Source: Pseudomonas sp. ICMP22404
GTDB lineage: Bacteria; Pseudomonadota; Gammaproteobacteria; Pseudomonadales; Pseudomonadaceae
DNA length: 64,000 nt
Direction of reading: 5' to 3'
Assembly: GCF_006227205.1 (NCBI RefSeq)
Contig: NZ_VCNG01000004.1
Span: 248,001 to 312,000, forward strand
In this document: positions 52,544 through 61,759 of the stretch, piece by piece
Numbering within the stretch: the stretch's first letter is position 1
How the letters are laid out: each line of letters starts with the position of its first letter
Position numbers and translations under genes: made by a program
The notes under the pieces: generated by a model
Seen by the model: only the letters and a program-made list of their open reading frames with translations
Database searches by the model: none
What the model was told of the DNA's origin: nothing

Positions 52544-53185
52544 ATGAGTCGTTTCCGGAACAAGGTGGACGCCCAACAGGCCCATATCTTCAGCCTGCGT
52601 CTAGCGGTAATGATCCTTGCCTTGGTCTGTGCCGGACTCTGGTACGGCTGGCGCTCGGCACCGACCGATCTGACGGTGCATGTCCCCCCGGACCTGCGCT
52701 CGGGCAGCACGCGCAAGTGGTGGGATATCCCCTCAGAGAATGTGTATGCCTTTGCGCTGTACATCTTTGGTCAACTCAACCGCTGGCCCTCGGATGGCGA
52801 GCAGGACTATCGCCGTGCCATCTATGGCTTGCAGTCCTACCTGACCCCCGCCTGCAAGGCCTTCCTCGATGGCGACTACGAGTACCGCAAGGCCGCTGGC
52901 GAACTGCGCCAGCGGGTGCGTGGCGTCTACGAAATTCTCGGCCGAGGTTACAGCGAAGATCCGGAACTCAGGGTAAAACAACTCGACCGCGACAGCTGGC
53001 TGGTCAAGCTCGACCTCAATGCCGATGAGTATTACGCCGCCGAACCGGTGAAACGGGTGGTGGTGCGTTATCCATTACGCGTGGTGCGTTTTGATCTGGA
53101 CCCCGAACGCAACAAGTGGGGGCTGGCACTGGATTGTTATCAGGGCACCCCGCAAAAAATCTCCCTGCCTGGAGGTGAGCCATGA
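52544..53185 (+). CDS. ICE protein, PFL_4703 family (TIGR03746; TraE-position)
   Basis: A 213-residue membrane-anchored protein: helix at about residues 18-37 (LRLAVMILALVCAGLWYGW), then a periplasmic domain with LTVHVPPDLRSGSTRKWWDI and VYAFALYIFGQLNRWPSDG. By order it matches TraE/VirB8-like assembly proteins; homology is inferred, not shown. ATG 52,544 is five bases after the preceding stop. Confidence 0.88.
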   Translation: MSRFRNKVDAQQAHIFSLRLAVMILALVCAGLWYGWRSAPTDLTVHVPPDLRSGSTRKWWDIPSENVYAFALYIFGQLNRWPSDGEQDYRRAIYGLQSYLTPACKAFLDGDYEYRKAAGELRQRVRGVYEILGRGYSEDPELRVKQLDRDSWLVKLDLNADEYYAAEPVKRVVVRYPLRVVRFDLDPERNKWGLALDCYQGTPQKISLPGGEP

Positions 53186-53994
53186 AGCGGATGTCGACCC
53201 TGGGAATAACCGTCGCACTGATGCTATGGGGAGTTGCGGCCCAGGCCGTCGAGCTGATGCACTGGGAACGCCTCCCCCTCGCGGTCCCGCTGGTGATCAA
53301 CCAGGAACGGGTGGTCTTTGTCGATGAGGCTGTTCGAGTCGGCATGCCCTCAACCCTGACCGGCAAGCTGCGCGTGCAATCAACCGGCGGCACGCTGTAC
53401 CTGCAAGCGTCGGAAGCCATTGCCCCGACCCGACTGCAACTGCAATCAGTCACGACAGGTGAGATCATCCTGCTGGATATCGCGGCCACGCCTGGTGATC
53501 AACCGCTGGAGCCAGTGCGTATTCTCAAGAATGTTCAGGGGCAAGCTACCGAGGCTGAGTCCAGCACCGTCCCTGTTTCAGAACGCTCACCGATCCCGGT
53601 CGCTTTGACGCGCTATGCCGCACAGAACCTGTACGCGCCGCTGCGCATCGTGGAGTCCCTGCCCGGGGTACGCCGCGTCCCGCTTAAGCTCCGCACCGAA
53701 CTGCCAACTCTGCTGCCGACCGAAAACGTGTCCAGCACACTTGTCGCCGCCTGGCGACTCGGGGATTACTGGGTGACGGCGGTGAAGTTGCGCAATCGTG
53801 GTTCAGCGACGGTGCAACTCGACCCGCGTCGGCTTCAGGCCAAGCTGTTCGCCGCGGCCTTCCAGCATGCTTTCCTCGGGCCTGTCGGCAGCGCTGAAGA
53901 CACCACGATTGCCTACCTCGTCACCCGCGGTGCTGGCCTCGAAAACGCTGTGCTGCTCCCGCCCGTTACGCGAGGTGCTGACGATGAAAGCTAA
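53182..53994 (+). CDS. ICE protein, PFL_4704 family (TIGR03749; TraK-position)
   Basis: A 270-residue secreted protein with a signal peptide (LGITVALMLWGVAAQA) and a beta-rich body (HWERLPLAVPLVINQERVVF). By order it corresponds to the secretin-like TraK of F systems. ATGA overlap upstream and 11-base overlap with the next gene. Confidence 0.89.
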   Translation: MKRMSTLGITVALMLWGVAAQAVELMHWERLPLAVPLVINQERVVFVDEAVRVGMPSTLTGKLRVQSTGGTLYLQASEAIAPTRLQLQSVTTGEIILLDIAATPGDQPLEPVRILKNVQGQATEAESSTVPVSERSPIPVALTRYAAQNLYAPLRIVESLPGVRRVPLKLRTELPTLLPTENVSSTLVAAWRLGDYWVTAVKLRNRGSATVQLDPRRLQAKLFAAAFQHAFLGPVGSAEDTTIAYLVTRGAGLENAVLLPPVTRGADDES

Positions 53995-55501
53995 CGCCTT
54001 GCTCAAATGGCTGGTACCGGCTGCGCTGCTGGCCGTGGTGTTGATCATCCTGAAAACCTGGGTCGCGGGTGGCAGCACGCCTTCTCCAGAAAACCCAGTT
54101 GATCAGGGCAACATTCAGTTATCCGCCGAGCAAGCCAAGTCGCTCGGCATTGCTGGCGACACTCCACGTGACACGGTCGCCACCCTGGTCGGCCAGGTGA
54201 AGGCCATGCGCAGCGACATGCTCGGTTTGAAGAAACACAACGATACGCTGCAGACAGAGAACAACCGTCTGCGCGAGCGGGAAAACAGTGTCGACTCACG
54301 TATCCAAACCGCCCTTGGTAGCGTGACCCAGCAGGTCGACGAAGGTCGCCGACAAGCCAACGAGGCCCGGCTCAAAGCAGAACAAGACAGTCGCCAGGCC
54401 CGTGGTCTGCTGACGCAATTGCAGGAACAGCTGTCGGGGCTGACTGGCAAAGGCAAGGATATGCCAATTGGATTGGGGCTTGAGCCGGGCGATGGGGCTC
54501 AGTTCGACGGGCAGCATTCTGCCAATGATGCGCTGCAGTGGATTGAACCCTCGGATGCTCTGTCCACCGACTCCCGAGGCAAAACCAATACTTCCTCCGC
54601 AATGAGTCTGCCTACCGCTTTCAACTCTCTGGAAGGCTTGAAAGACAACGCGATTGATCGCAGCCAGAAACAGCTACGTGCAGTAACCAAGGGTGAGCGC
54701 GACCTGATGCGATCCGTTGATCGTACCGAAGGCGCGAAGCCGGTCTACACGATCCCCGAAAACGCCACGCTGATGGGCTCGGTCGCCATGACCGCGCTGA
54801 TCGGCCGAGTCCCGGTGGACGGCACCGTGAATGACCCCTATCCCTTCAAGGTGCTGGTCGGTCCGGAGAACCTGACCGCCAACGGCATCGACCTGCCGGA
54901 CGTCGCGGGGGCCGTGATGAGCGGCACGACGTCCGGTGACTGGACCCTATCCTGCGTACGCGGACAGGTCGAGTCAATTACCTTTGTGTTTACCGATGGC
55001 ACCATCCGCACGGTGCCTCAGCCGAAGGCGATAGCCAGCCGCGCTGCTTCCACGACCCAGAGTTCAAACACTGACAAGATCCGCGGCGGACTCGGTTACC
55101 TCTCCGATCCATATGGCATTCCTTGCATTGCCGGCGAGCGGCGCTCGAACGCCCAACAGTACCTCGGCAGCCAGAGCCTAATCACTGCGGCTGGCGCCGG
55201 TGTCGCCGCCTTGCTCGGGGATGAGCGGAACAACAGCAGCGTGATCAGTTCGGGCGGCAGTACGCTAGGGGTCACCAGCAGCAGTGGCAATAGCGCACTG
55301 AACTCCATTCTCAGTGGTGGGGTCAGCGACATCCGCGAGTGGGTCAACAAGCTCTATGGCGAAGCCTTTGCTGCCGTGTACGTACCACCTGCAGCACAGG
55401 TCGCACTGCACCTCGACCATGAGATCACCATCGACTACGAGCCCAAGGGCCGGAGCGTTCGCCATGAAAAAGACCATGCTTCTCTGCCTGACCTGGATTA
55501 G
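53984..55501 (+). CDS. ICE protein, PFL_4705 family (TIGR03752; TraB-position)
   Basis: A 505-residue bridge protein with an N-terminal membrane helix (LVPAALLAVVLIILKTW), a coiled coil (about residues 65-145, KKHNDTLQTENNRLRERENS), and a C-terminal beta domain with TLMGSVAMTALIGRVPVDG, as in TraB/VirB10 proteins. It should link the inner and outer membrane complexes. Overlaps the lipoprotein gene by 38 bases. Confidence 0.91.
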   Translation: MKANALLKWLVPAALLAVVLIILKTWVAGGSTPSPENPVDQGNIQLSAEQAKSLGIAGDTPRDTVATLVGQVKAMRSDMLGLKKHNDTLQTENNRLRERENSVDSRIQTALGSVTQQVDEGRRQANEARLKAEQDSRQARGLLTQLQEQLSGLTGKGKDMPIGLGLEPGDGAQFDGQHSANDALQWIEPSDALSTDSRGKTNTSSAMSLPTAFNSLEGLKDNAIDRSQKQLRAVTKGERDLMRSVDRTEGAKPVYTIPENATLMGSVAMTALIGRVPVDGTVNDPYPFKVLVGPENLTANGIDLPDVAGAVMSGTTSGDWTLSCVRGQVESITFVFTDGTIRTVPQPKAIASRAASTTQSSNTDKIRGGLGYLSDPYGIPCIAGERRSNAQQYLGSQSLITAAGAGVAALLGDERNNSSVISSGGSTLGVTSSSGNSALNSILSGGVSDIREWVNKLYGEAFAAVYVPPAAQVALHLDHEITIDYEPKGRSVRHEKDHASLPDLD

Positions 55502-55880
55502 CTTGCTATGCTGGGTCCTGACGGGGTGTTCCACCGACAAAGACACGCTGCTGCCCCATGGGGAGCAAACCATGATGGATATCTGGAACGGCGCCGGTTC
55601 GCAAGGCACTCAGCAGCAACTGCTGGAGGCTCGACAGCAGTTACGCCGCCCGCTGGCTCAGGCAGATGTCTCCGCGGCTCTCCAGGAACCGTACACGCGC
55701 ACAGCGGCGAACGAGATCCGCAACCTGTTCCCGCGCCTGCCCAATCCCGATCTGGTGCTGTACGTGTATCCGCATTTGAGTGGTACCGAGCAGGCACCGG
55801 TTCCGGGTTACTCGACCGTCTTTCCGTTCTACCAACGAGTGCAGTACGCATTACCTGGTGAACGTCAGGAAGACTTGTAG
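55464..55880 (+). CDS. Conjugative transfer lipoprotein, TIGR03751 family (TraV-position)
   Basis: A 138-residue outer-membrane lipoprotein with lipobox LTGC at residue 22 or so. YVYPHLSGTEQAPVPGYST is the family end. By order it matches TraV. ATG 55,464 lies inside the preceding gene; its stop TAG shares a base with the TraC GTG start. Confidence 0.9.
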   Translation: MKKTMLLCLTWISLLCWVLTGCSTDKDTLLPHGEQTMMDIWNGAGSQGTQQQLLEARQQLRRPLAQADVSAALQEPYTRTAANEIRNLFPRLPNPDLVLYVYPHLSGTEQAPVPGYSTVFPFYQRVQYALPGERQEDL

Positions 55881-58633
55881 TGCGTACCGGCGATTCGGGC
55901 AACCGCACTCCCGCGTGGAAAGCTTGGCGCAACCCGTCGCGCCCCCGCGTGACCTTAGCCGATGAAACCGCACTGTATGCGCACAACCCCAGCTTCACCG
56001 ATCACCTGCCTTGGGTCGAGTACCTCGACACTGAGCAGTGTTTTCTGCTCGATGACAATCGTTCGGTGGGCGCGGTGTTCGAGTTGCTGCCCATCGGCAC
56101 CGAAGGGCGCGAACCCGATTGGCTGATGGCGGCCCGCGATGCCCTCGAGGATGCCCTGCAGGATAGCTTTGACGAGCTGGATCAAGCGCCTTGGGTGGCG
56201 CAGTTTTTCTGTCAAGACGACAACGACTTCACCCCCTACCTGACCCAGCTCACCGATTATATTCAGAACAGCGCGCGAGGTACGGTCTTCACCGAGGCGT
56301 ATTTGCAGCTCAGCCGCCGTCATCTGAAGGCCATCGCCAAGCCCGGTGGTCTGTTTGAGGATCAGGTGGTGACGCGCCTGCCCTGGCGCGGCAATAACCG
56401 ACGGGTGCGTCTGGTGGTCTATCGCTGGCTTGAATCTGACGCTGAGGAGACGGGACTCACCCCGGTGCAATCCCTGCAACAGGCTTGCGAACGTATCCGT
56501 GCTTCGTTGCAGGCGTGCGGGGTGCACTCAACGCGAGTCGATGGCCGAGGTCTGTATGACTGGTTATTGCCCTGGTTCAATCCGGCCCCCAGGCTCACTG
56601 ATGAAGCGCCCGAAAATTTCTACCGCCGCGTGGCCTATCCGGAGTCGGGTGACGGTGAGTCGCTGGATCTGCCCTTCGATCATGACTTTGCCGAGCGGCT
56701 GTTCTTCAACGAACCGCGTTCGGATGTGCAGCACGGACTCTGGTTTTTCGACGATCAACCCCACCGGGTGATGGTGGTGGACAAACTGCGGCGGGCACCA
56801 TCGATTGGTCAACTCACCGGCGAAACCCGCAAGGGTGACGCGGTGAATGCGCTGTTCGACCAGTTACCCGAAGGTACGGTGATGAGTCTGACCTTAATGG
56901 TCAAACCACAGGATGTAGTCGAGGATCAGTTGAACCGCCTAGCTCGCAAAGCCATCGGTGAAAACCTGGCCTCGACCCAGACTCGTCAGGATGTCGAAGA
57001 GGCTCGCGCGATCATCGGCCGCCAGCACAAGCTGTACCGAGGAACCCTGGCGTTCTACGTACGCGGTCACGATGAACAGCAATTGCACCAGCGCTCGGTC
57101 AGCCTGGCCAACGCGCTGTTGGGCGCGGGGCTGCAACCGGTAAGTGAAGGCGCTGAGGTCGCCGCCTGCAACAGCTACCTGCGTTGGTTACCGATGGCTT
57201 ACAACCCGGCCCGCGACACGCGTAACTGGTACACCCGCCTGATGTTCGCCCAGCACCTGGCGAACCTGGTTCCGGTCTGGGGCCGCAGCACCGGCACCGA
57301 CCACCCGGGCATCACCCTGTTCAACCGCGGCGGCTCGCCATTGAGCTTCGACCCATTGTCACGCCTGGATCGGGCCATGAACGGTCATCTGCTGTTGTTC
57401 GGCCCCACCGGTGCCGGCAAGTCGGCGACCTTGGTCACCCTACTGATGCAGGTCATGGCCGTGTACCGCCCTCGCCTGTTTATCGTCGAGGCCGGCAACT
57501 CATTCGGCTTGCAGGGAGACTACTTCGCGACACAGGGCCTGTCGGTCAACAAGGTCCAATTGAAACCTGGCGCCTCGGTCAGTCTCGCCCCGTTCGCCGA
57601 TGCTTGGCGCCTGGTCGAGCAGCCGGATCAGGTGGCGAGTCTGTCGATCGATGAGCTGGACGATGAGGCGGTAGCCAGTCGCGAAGACCAGCGCGATGTT
57701 CTCGGCGAACTGGAAATCACCGCCCGCCTGATGATCACCGGCGGCGAGGTCAAGGAAGAGGCGCGCCTGAGTCGAGCCGATCGCAGCTTAATCCGCGAGT
57801 GTATCCTGGATGCAGCACAGACCTGTATCGCAGCGGAGCGCCAGGTACTGACCCGCGACGTGCGCGACGCGTTGCTGCGCGTCGCCGCCGACACGCACTT
57901 GCCGGAGAAACGTCGTGAGCGTGCCCAGGAAATGGGCGAGTCCATGGACCTGTTTTGCCAGGGTTTCGAGGGTGAACTGTTCGATCGTGAAGGCGCGCCT
58001 TGGCCCGAGAGCGATGTGACCATCGTCGATCTGGCCACCTACGCTCGCGAAGGCTACGAGGCACAGATGTCCATCAGCTACATCAGCCTGATGAACACCG
58101 TGAATAACCTTGCCGAACGAGACCAGTACCTGGGCCGACCCATCATCATGGTCACCGATGAGGGACATATCATTACCAAAAACCCGCTGCTGGCGCCCTT
58201 CGTGGTCAAGGGCACGAAGATGTGGCGTAAGCTCGGCGCGTGGTTCTGGCTGGCGACGCAAAACCTTGCCGACTTCCCCACTGCGGCGCAAACCATGCTC
58301 AACATGATCGAATGGTGGATTTGTTTGAACATGCCACCAGCAGAAATCGAAGAGATCGCTCGCTTCAAGAATCTCACGTCGGCACAGAAAGCCCTGTTGC
58401 TGTCCGCCAGCAAGGAGCCGGGCAAATACACCGAAGGAGTGGTGCTGTCGAAGAAGCTCGAGACGCTGTTTCGGGCCGTGCCGCCCAGTCTTTACCTCGC
58501 CTTGGCCATGACAGAGCCCGAGGAAAAAGCCGAACGCTGGACACTGATGCAGGAGAATGGCTGTTCGGAGTTGGAAGCGGCTTACCGGGTAGCTGAACGG
58601 ATCGATAGCGCACGAGGAATAGAGCCCATATAA
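55880..58633 (+). CDS. traC: Conjugative transfer ATPase TraC/VirB4 (PFL_4706 family)
   Basis: A 917-residue VirB4-class ATPase that drives pilus assembly and substrate transfer. Walker A is GPTGAGKS at residues 508-515; Walker B is PIIMVTDEGH at about 753-763; WFWLATQNLADF lies shortly downstream as the expected sensor motif. The start is GTG with TAGTG overlap with the lipoprotein gene. This is the last gene of the block before the inserted cassette. Confidence 0.94.
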   Translation: MRTGDSGNRTPAWKAWRNPSRPRVTLADETALYAHNPSFTDHLPWVEYLDTEQCFLLDDNRSVGAVFELLPIGTEGREPDWLMAARDALEDALQDSFDELDQAPWVAQFFCQDDNDFTPYLTQLTDYIQNSARGTVFTEAYLQLSRRHLKAIAKPGGLFEDQVVTRLPWRGNNRRVRLVVYRWLESDAEETGLTPVQSLQQACERIRASLQACGVHSTRVDGRGLYDWLLPWFNPAPRLTDEAPENFYRRVAYPESGDGESLDLPFDHDFAERLFFNEPRSDVQHGLWFFDDQPHRVMVVDKLRRAPSIGQLTGETRKGDAVNALFDQLPEGTVMSLTLMVKPQDVVEDQLNRLARKAIGENLASTQTRQDVEEARAIIGRQHKLYRGTLAFYVRGHDEQQLHQRSVSLANALLGAGLQPVSEGAEVAACNSYLRWLPMAYNPARDTRNWYTRLMFAQHLANLVPVWGRSTGTDHPGITLFNRGGSPLSFDPLSRLDRAMNGHLLLFGPTGAGKSATLVTLLMQVMAVYRPRLFIVEAGNSFGLQGDYFATQGLSVNKVQLKPGASVSLAPFADAWRLVEQPDQVASLSIDELDDEAVASREDQRDVLGELEITARLMITGGEVKEEARLSRADRSLIRECILDAAQTCIAAERQVLTRDVRDALLRVAADTHLPEKRRERAQEMGESMDLFCQGFEGELFDREGAPWPESDVTIVDLATYAREGYEAQMSISYISLMNTVNNLAERDQYLGRPIIMVTDEGHIITKNPLLAPFVVKGTKMWRKLGAWFWLATQNLADFPTAAQTMLNMIEWWICLNMPPAEIEEIARFKNLTSAQKALLLSASKEPGKYTEGVVLSKKLETLFRAVPPSLYLALAMTEPEEKAERWTLMQENGCSELEAAYRVAERIDSARGIEPI

Positions 58634-58671
58634 GGGAGGTGTGGCGCTCCCAGCTTTGGCCAATCCGGCAG

Positions 58672-59406
58672 CTAGCCGTTGGACACCCTTTCAACGTAGG
58701 CATCCATGAACCAGTCAGGGACCTCATCAACCTTGAACTCAAGGTCCGTCCCATCCGTAACTTCGGCCAGCAGCACCAGATCGGCACCGGAGTTATCGAA
58801 GATGTAGGCCCGGTCCGAAGCAGCAATAGCCACAGGCAGCAGGCTCAGGCAACGGCCGTAGCGCTGTACAATTTTTTCTATGGGAACTGGGTGCCCACCT
58901 GCCGCGACACGGTTCCTGACCCTGTTGATATTGATGTCAGGGTCTTCAGTTGCCACAAAGTACAGGTAGGTTCGGTATCCAGACTCTCTTGCCTTGAGCA
59001 TAAAAGCGATTTTGTCGTCGCTAGACATCACCGTTTCGAAGGTGAAAGACAGCTGGTCTTCGAGGAGCTTGTTCCGGATGAAGTCAGAGAGCACGGAGGC
59101 AAAATAGGAGTTCATCGCGACCGTCTGGAAATTCAGGCCGTTGCTGCTAAAGCCTATGTTGGTCGCCTCCTCATCGAGCCGGGCAGACCTGACCAGCCGA
59201 TGCTCCCTAATGAAACCGAGGACCTCATCACCCTCAACTTCCAGTTGAAAATCACTGAACTCCAGACGACCGCTGTCTTTGGCAGCCTTCTCGATTTCAT
59301 CCGGGTTAATGTAGATACCGATCAGGTGGGAAGGGATGGCACTTTTCATCGTGCTCTTGCCGGAGCCGTTGGGTCCAGCAAAGACCCTCAACCGAGGGAC
59401 AGTCAT
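58672..59406 (-). CDS. Zeta-toxin-like P-loop kinase
   Basis: A 244-residue protein of the zeta toxin/AAA kinase class. The P-loop GPNGSGKST is at residues 11-19 and INPDEIEKAA follows as the substrate-binding helix. LEDQLSFTFETVMSSDDKIA and a downstream RVRNRVAAGGHPVP fit the family (Arg-rich lid). Such enzymes phosphorylate UDP-N-acetylglucosamine or related small molecules, poisoning cell-wall synthesis. It is opposite in strand to the transfer genes and overlaps its upstream partner by four bases, the standard toxin-antitoxin layout. ATG 59,406 used. Confidence 0.86.
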   Translation of the reverse strand: MTVPRLRVFAGPNGSGKSTMKSAIPSHLIGIYINPDEIEKAAKDSGRLEFSDFQLEVEGDEVLGFIREHRLVRSARLDEEATNIGFSSNGLNFQTVAMNSYFASVLSDFIRNKLLEDQLSFTFETVMSSDDKIAFMLKARESGYRTYLYFVATEDPDININRVRNRVAAGGHPVPIEKIVQRYGRCLSLLPVAIAASDRAYIFDNSGADLVLLAEVTDGTDLEFKVDEVPDWFMDAYVERVSNG

Positions 59407-59651
59407 GAGCAACGGCGCACCTTAATGACGCCACCCAGAGTCACTTTGTGCTTGGGCTTGGCCACCCGAATGACTTTGTGCTTACCGTCAGCAGTCGTTT
59501 CAACAAGCATGCCGTTCATGACTTCCATCACACTGCGGCCGGCAGCCAGGGCGTTGATATAGGCGGTATTGATGGCGCCTTCAGCCATGACCGGGATCTT
59601 ATCCTCCAGTCGGCTCACCAGATCGTCACTCAACACTCGTTTGGCTTTCAT
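59403..59651 (-). CDS. Probable cognate antitoxin of the zeta-like toxin
   Basis: An 82-residue protein encoded just upstream of the toxin and overlapping its start (ATGA). It is not a classical epsilon antitoxin; the sequence starts KAKRVLSDDLVSRLEDKIPV and has a C-terminal basic part KHKVIRVAKPKHKVTLGG. ATG 59,651 is preferred (GGAG at the normal distance) over GTG 59,663. Antitoxin function is inferred from gene order only. Confidence 0.7.
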   Translation of the reverse strand: MKAKRVLSDDLVSRLEDKIPVMAEGAINTAYINALAAGRSVMEVMNGMLVETTADGKHKVIRVAKPKHKVTLGGVIKVRRCS

Positions 59652-60015
59652 ATCGCGCTCCACGTTCTCAGAGCGTGCAGAATCTGCACTTAATCAGAAT
59701 CTTAGCTACGTAAACCTGTTTGTAACAGGGCGAAAGCTACTTCTGTCAGCCTCCATTCTAGAGGAATGGCGTCTGGAACCATACCTTTCAAGAGATTTTC
59801 ACGTTCGATGCATGACCGGTGGCATTTGAAGCAAGTGCCGCCCTTGGTGCAGCGCCCAAATAAGGGAAGCACAATCCCCCACCGAGTTGTTCAGCCGGTG
59901 GAAAAACGCGCCAGCGAAGCGGCAATCGTTCTTAAACTGCATGGTCTGTGGCGATGCAGCCAGGTTGAGTGCAAACGGGCGATCAAGACGATGCAATCGC
60001 CCATAAGCAACAGGG
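59652..60015. other. Gene-free interval in the cassette
   Basis: 364 bases between the antitoxin promoter and the small unknown gene. Reading frames lack starts with ribosome binding sites and known motifs. It should hold the TA promoter. It may include decayed remains of a transfer gene (the PFL_4709 gene is missing here), but no similarity can be shown by eye. Confidence 0.4.
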
Positions 60016-60273
60016 TTACTGTGACACGCTCCGAAGCCGTTGCTGAATTCTCAACAGAAAACCGGCTTCGAAGGCATCTTGGCAGTCACCGACAGGAAAG
60101 GTCTTGCGCGTTTGCGCCAGTTCCCACCACAAAGGAATATCGGTCGTTGCCTCAAGCCAAGCCTGGGCACATTGCACACCACGCTCGATCATCGGTGAAA
60201 ATTCGTTGCCCCAAGGCGTCAGCAGACTTGGGCTACTATCCGCCGCCGGAATTGAAATGTAGTTTTCGTCCAT
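60016..60273 (-). CDS. Small conserved protein, possibly QslA-like
   Basis: An 85-residue protein. ISIPAADSSPSLLTPWGNEF and IERGVQCAQAWLEATTDIPL, then WWELAQTRKTF and DAFEAGFLLRIQQRL, look like a single helical domain. Similar small proteins occur in Pseudomonas ICEs; I have a weak memory of such genes labelled as QslA-type (LasR antiactivator) proteins, so this is offered only as a possibility. ATG 60,273 has AGGG upstream. Confidence 0.6.
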   Translation of the reverse strand: MDENYISIPAADSSPSLLTPWGNEFSPMIERGVQCAQAWLEATTDIPLWWELAQTRKTFPVGDCQDAFEAGFLLRIQQRLRSVSQ

Positions 60274-60442
60274 ACACACCCTAGATTTCTGAATTATTGT
60301 TAGACGTTGGACCCAGCTTCGAAAATCTTAACGAAGCCAAATGAACGCTCGAGAATAGGCATGAGCATCAAATGGCCTAGATCAATGCCAATGTAGACTA
60401 TATCCCGTGGATTGAGAGTCCCTCAAGGCGCAATTTGCGCGC

Positions 60443-60697
60443 ATGACTCAAGACTACGAACAGCTTCGTCTACAACTGGCGGAAAACATCCGCTTGATGC
60501 GACGCGTGAAAAACCTAACCCAAGAGCAGCTCGCGCTCATGGCCGAGGTGGATCGCACCTACGTCAGTCAAATCGAACGATGCACGGGCAATCCGTCGCT
60601 GTTGGTCCTATGCAAGCTCGCCAATATTTTCGAAATTACAGCAGATCAACTACTTACAGAGCCGGACATCCTGCGCAGCTCCCTTCACGTCAAATAA
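60443..60697 (+). CDS. XRE-family regulator (small)
   Basis: An 84-residue Cro/CI-type protein that is almost only an HTH: LAENIRLMRRVKNLTQEQLA and ALMAEVDRTYVSQIERCTGN, residues about 10-60. It resembles restriction-modification controller or phage-type regulators, but no restriction genes are nearby. Orientation is with the transfer genes and it lies 105 bases before the PFL_4710 gene, so it may regulate transfer or the cassette. Confidence 0.85.
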   Translation: MTQDYEQLRLQLAENIRLMRRVKNLTQEQLALMAEVDRTYVSQIERCTGNPSLLVLCKLANIFEITADQLLTEPDILRSSLHVK

Positions 60698-60802
60698 TAG
60701 TCTCACGTCTCGCAAATCCGATACATCCACCTTCATTTTTTCCACTGACAGTCTTCAGTCCGTAACCGAACCTGCCCAGGCCATACACCGAGAGCCTGGA
60801 TC

Positions 60803-61759
60803 ATGCCTGTTGCCTGCTCGTACATCCCCCCCACAAAGCTACAGTCCTTGGCGCTAAGCATCCTGCTGGCATGCGGCCCGAGCATGGCGCTGGACACCGC
60901 CAGCATCACCTCCTCCGTACTTTCGCCAAACTGCCTCGCTTACAGAGTCGTCGGCATCTGCTTCTGGCTCCTCTGTACCCCCTTCGGCTGCACTGTCAAA
61001 ACCTCGACCAAGGTTCGTCATTTCATTCCTGAACTGGTGGTCTCGAGCTACGCCACCACCGGCAATAACCCCTGGACCGAAATGGCCACCCTCTCCTCTC
61101 CCATCGACGGTGCGGAAGGTGGCGGCAACCTGATCACCCCGAACACCCACCGCGACAACCTGCTCCGCTTCAAAAACGTTGATAGCATCGGCCACCCTGG
61201 TGGCTGGGCCGCCACGCAACTGGCTTCGCAGTCCGGCTACGCCTGCGCCAGCGGTGCAACGGCGTTCATGCCCTACTACCTGAGTACCTTGGACTCACTG
61301 GCTTGGCGCCATGGCATCCCAGAAAGTTTCTACCCCGAATCGCTCATGCCGGGGATCCGTGAAATTGGTCGTCAGGTCTCGGGAAACATGTGGGGCAACG
61401 TTTATCCCCGGCAGGGCTTTCTGGTACAGCCCGACGATTTCAAGGCGGCCGCAGTCATGGCGCAACGCGCCGGCGATGTGATTACCCACAACTGGCAGCC
61501 GCATGTGTACTTACCACTCACGCCCGCCAAACGCGACGGCTACTGGCCGCCTGGCCCGATCGTTGAAAACGACACTTCGACCCACAAATGGCAATTGCTC
61601 TACCCGCAGGTGCAGCCCACGTGCGCCATCTTCCCCAGCGATCCGGTACAGAGCGCGGATGGCGGCTACGCCTGGTCGCTGTGGCGTCCCTATAGCTGCT
61701 GCAAACGTGAGGGACAGACCTTTCTGTTCAGCATCGACTTCGAAGGAGGTGCTTCATGA
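60803..61759 (+). CDS. ICE protein, PFL_4710 family (TIGR03756; TraU-position)
   Basis: A 318-residue exported protein of the PFL_4710 family. It has a signal peptide, then SVLSPNCLAYRVVGICFWLL with C-x-n-C pairs, GNPWTEMA-like TTGNNPWTEMATL, and SYACASGATAFMPYY-type core (SQSGYACASGATAFMPYYLS). TraU-like by order. Normally preceded by a PFL_4709 gene, which is absent here. ATGA overlap with the next gene. Confidence 0.9.
   Translation: MPVACSYIPPTKLQSLALSILLACGPSMALDTASITSSVLSPNCLAYRVVGICFWLLCTPFGCTVKTSTKVRHFIPELVVSSYATTGNNPWTEMATLSSPIDGAEGGGNLITPNTHRDNLLRFKNVDSIGHPGGWAATQLASQSGYACASGATAFMPYYLSTLDSLAWRHGIPESFYPESLMPGIREIGRQVSGNMWGNVYPRQGFLVQPDDFKAAAVMAQRAGDVITHNWQPHVYLPLTPAKRDGYWPPGPIVENDTSTHKWQLLYPQVQPTCAIFPSDPVQSADGGYAWSLWRPYSCCKREGQTFLFSIDFEGGAS

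Noticed and set aside
59766..60284. 172-residue plus-strand ORF across the cassette
   Set aside because: It covers the better-supported minus-strand gene at 60,016-60,273, has basic low-information sequence and no start signal; not a PFL_4709 remnant by eye.
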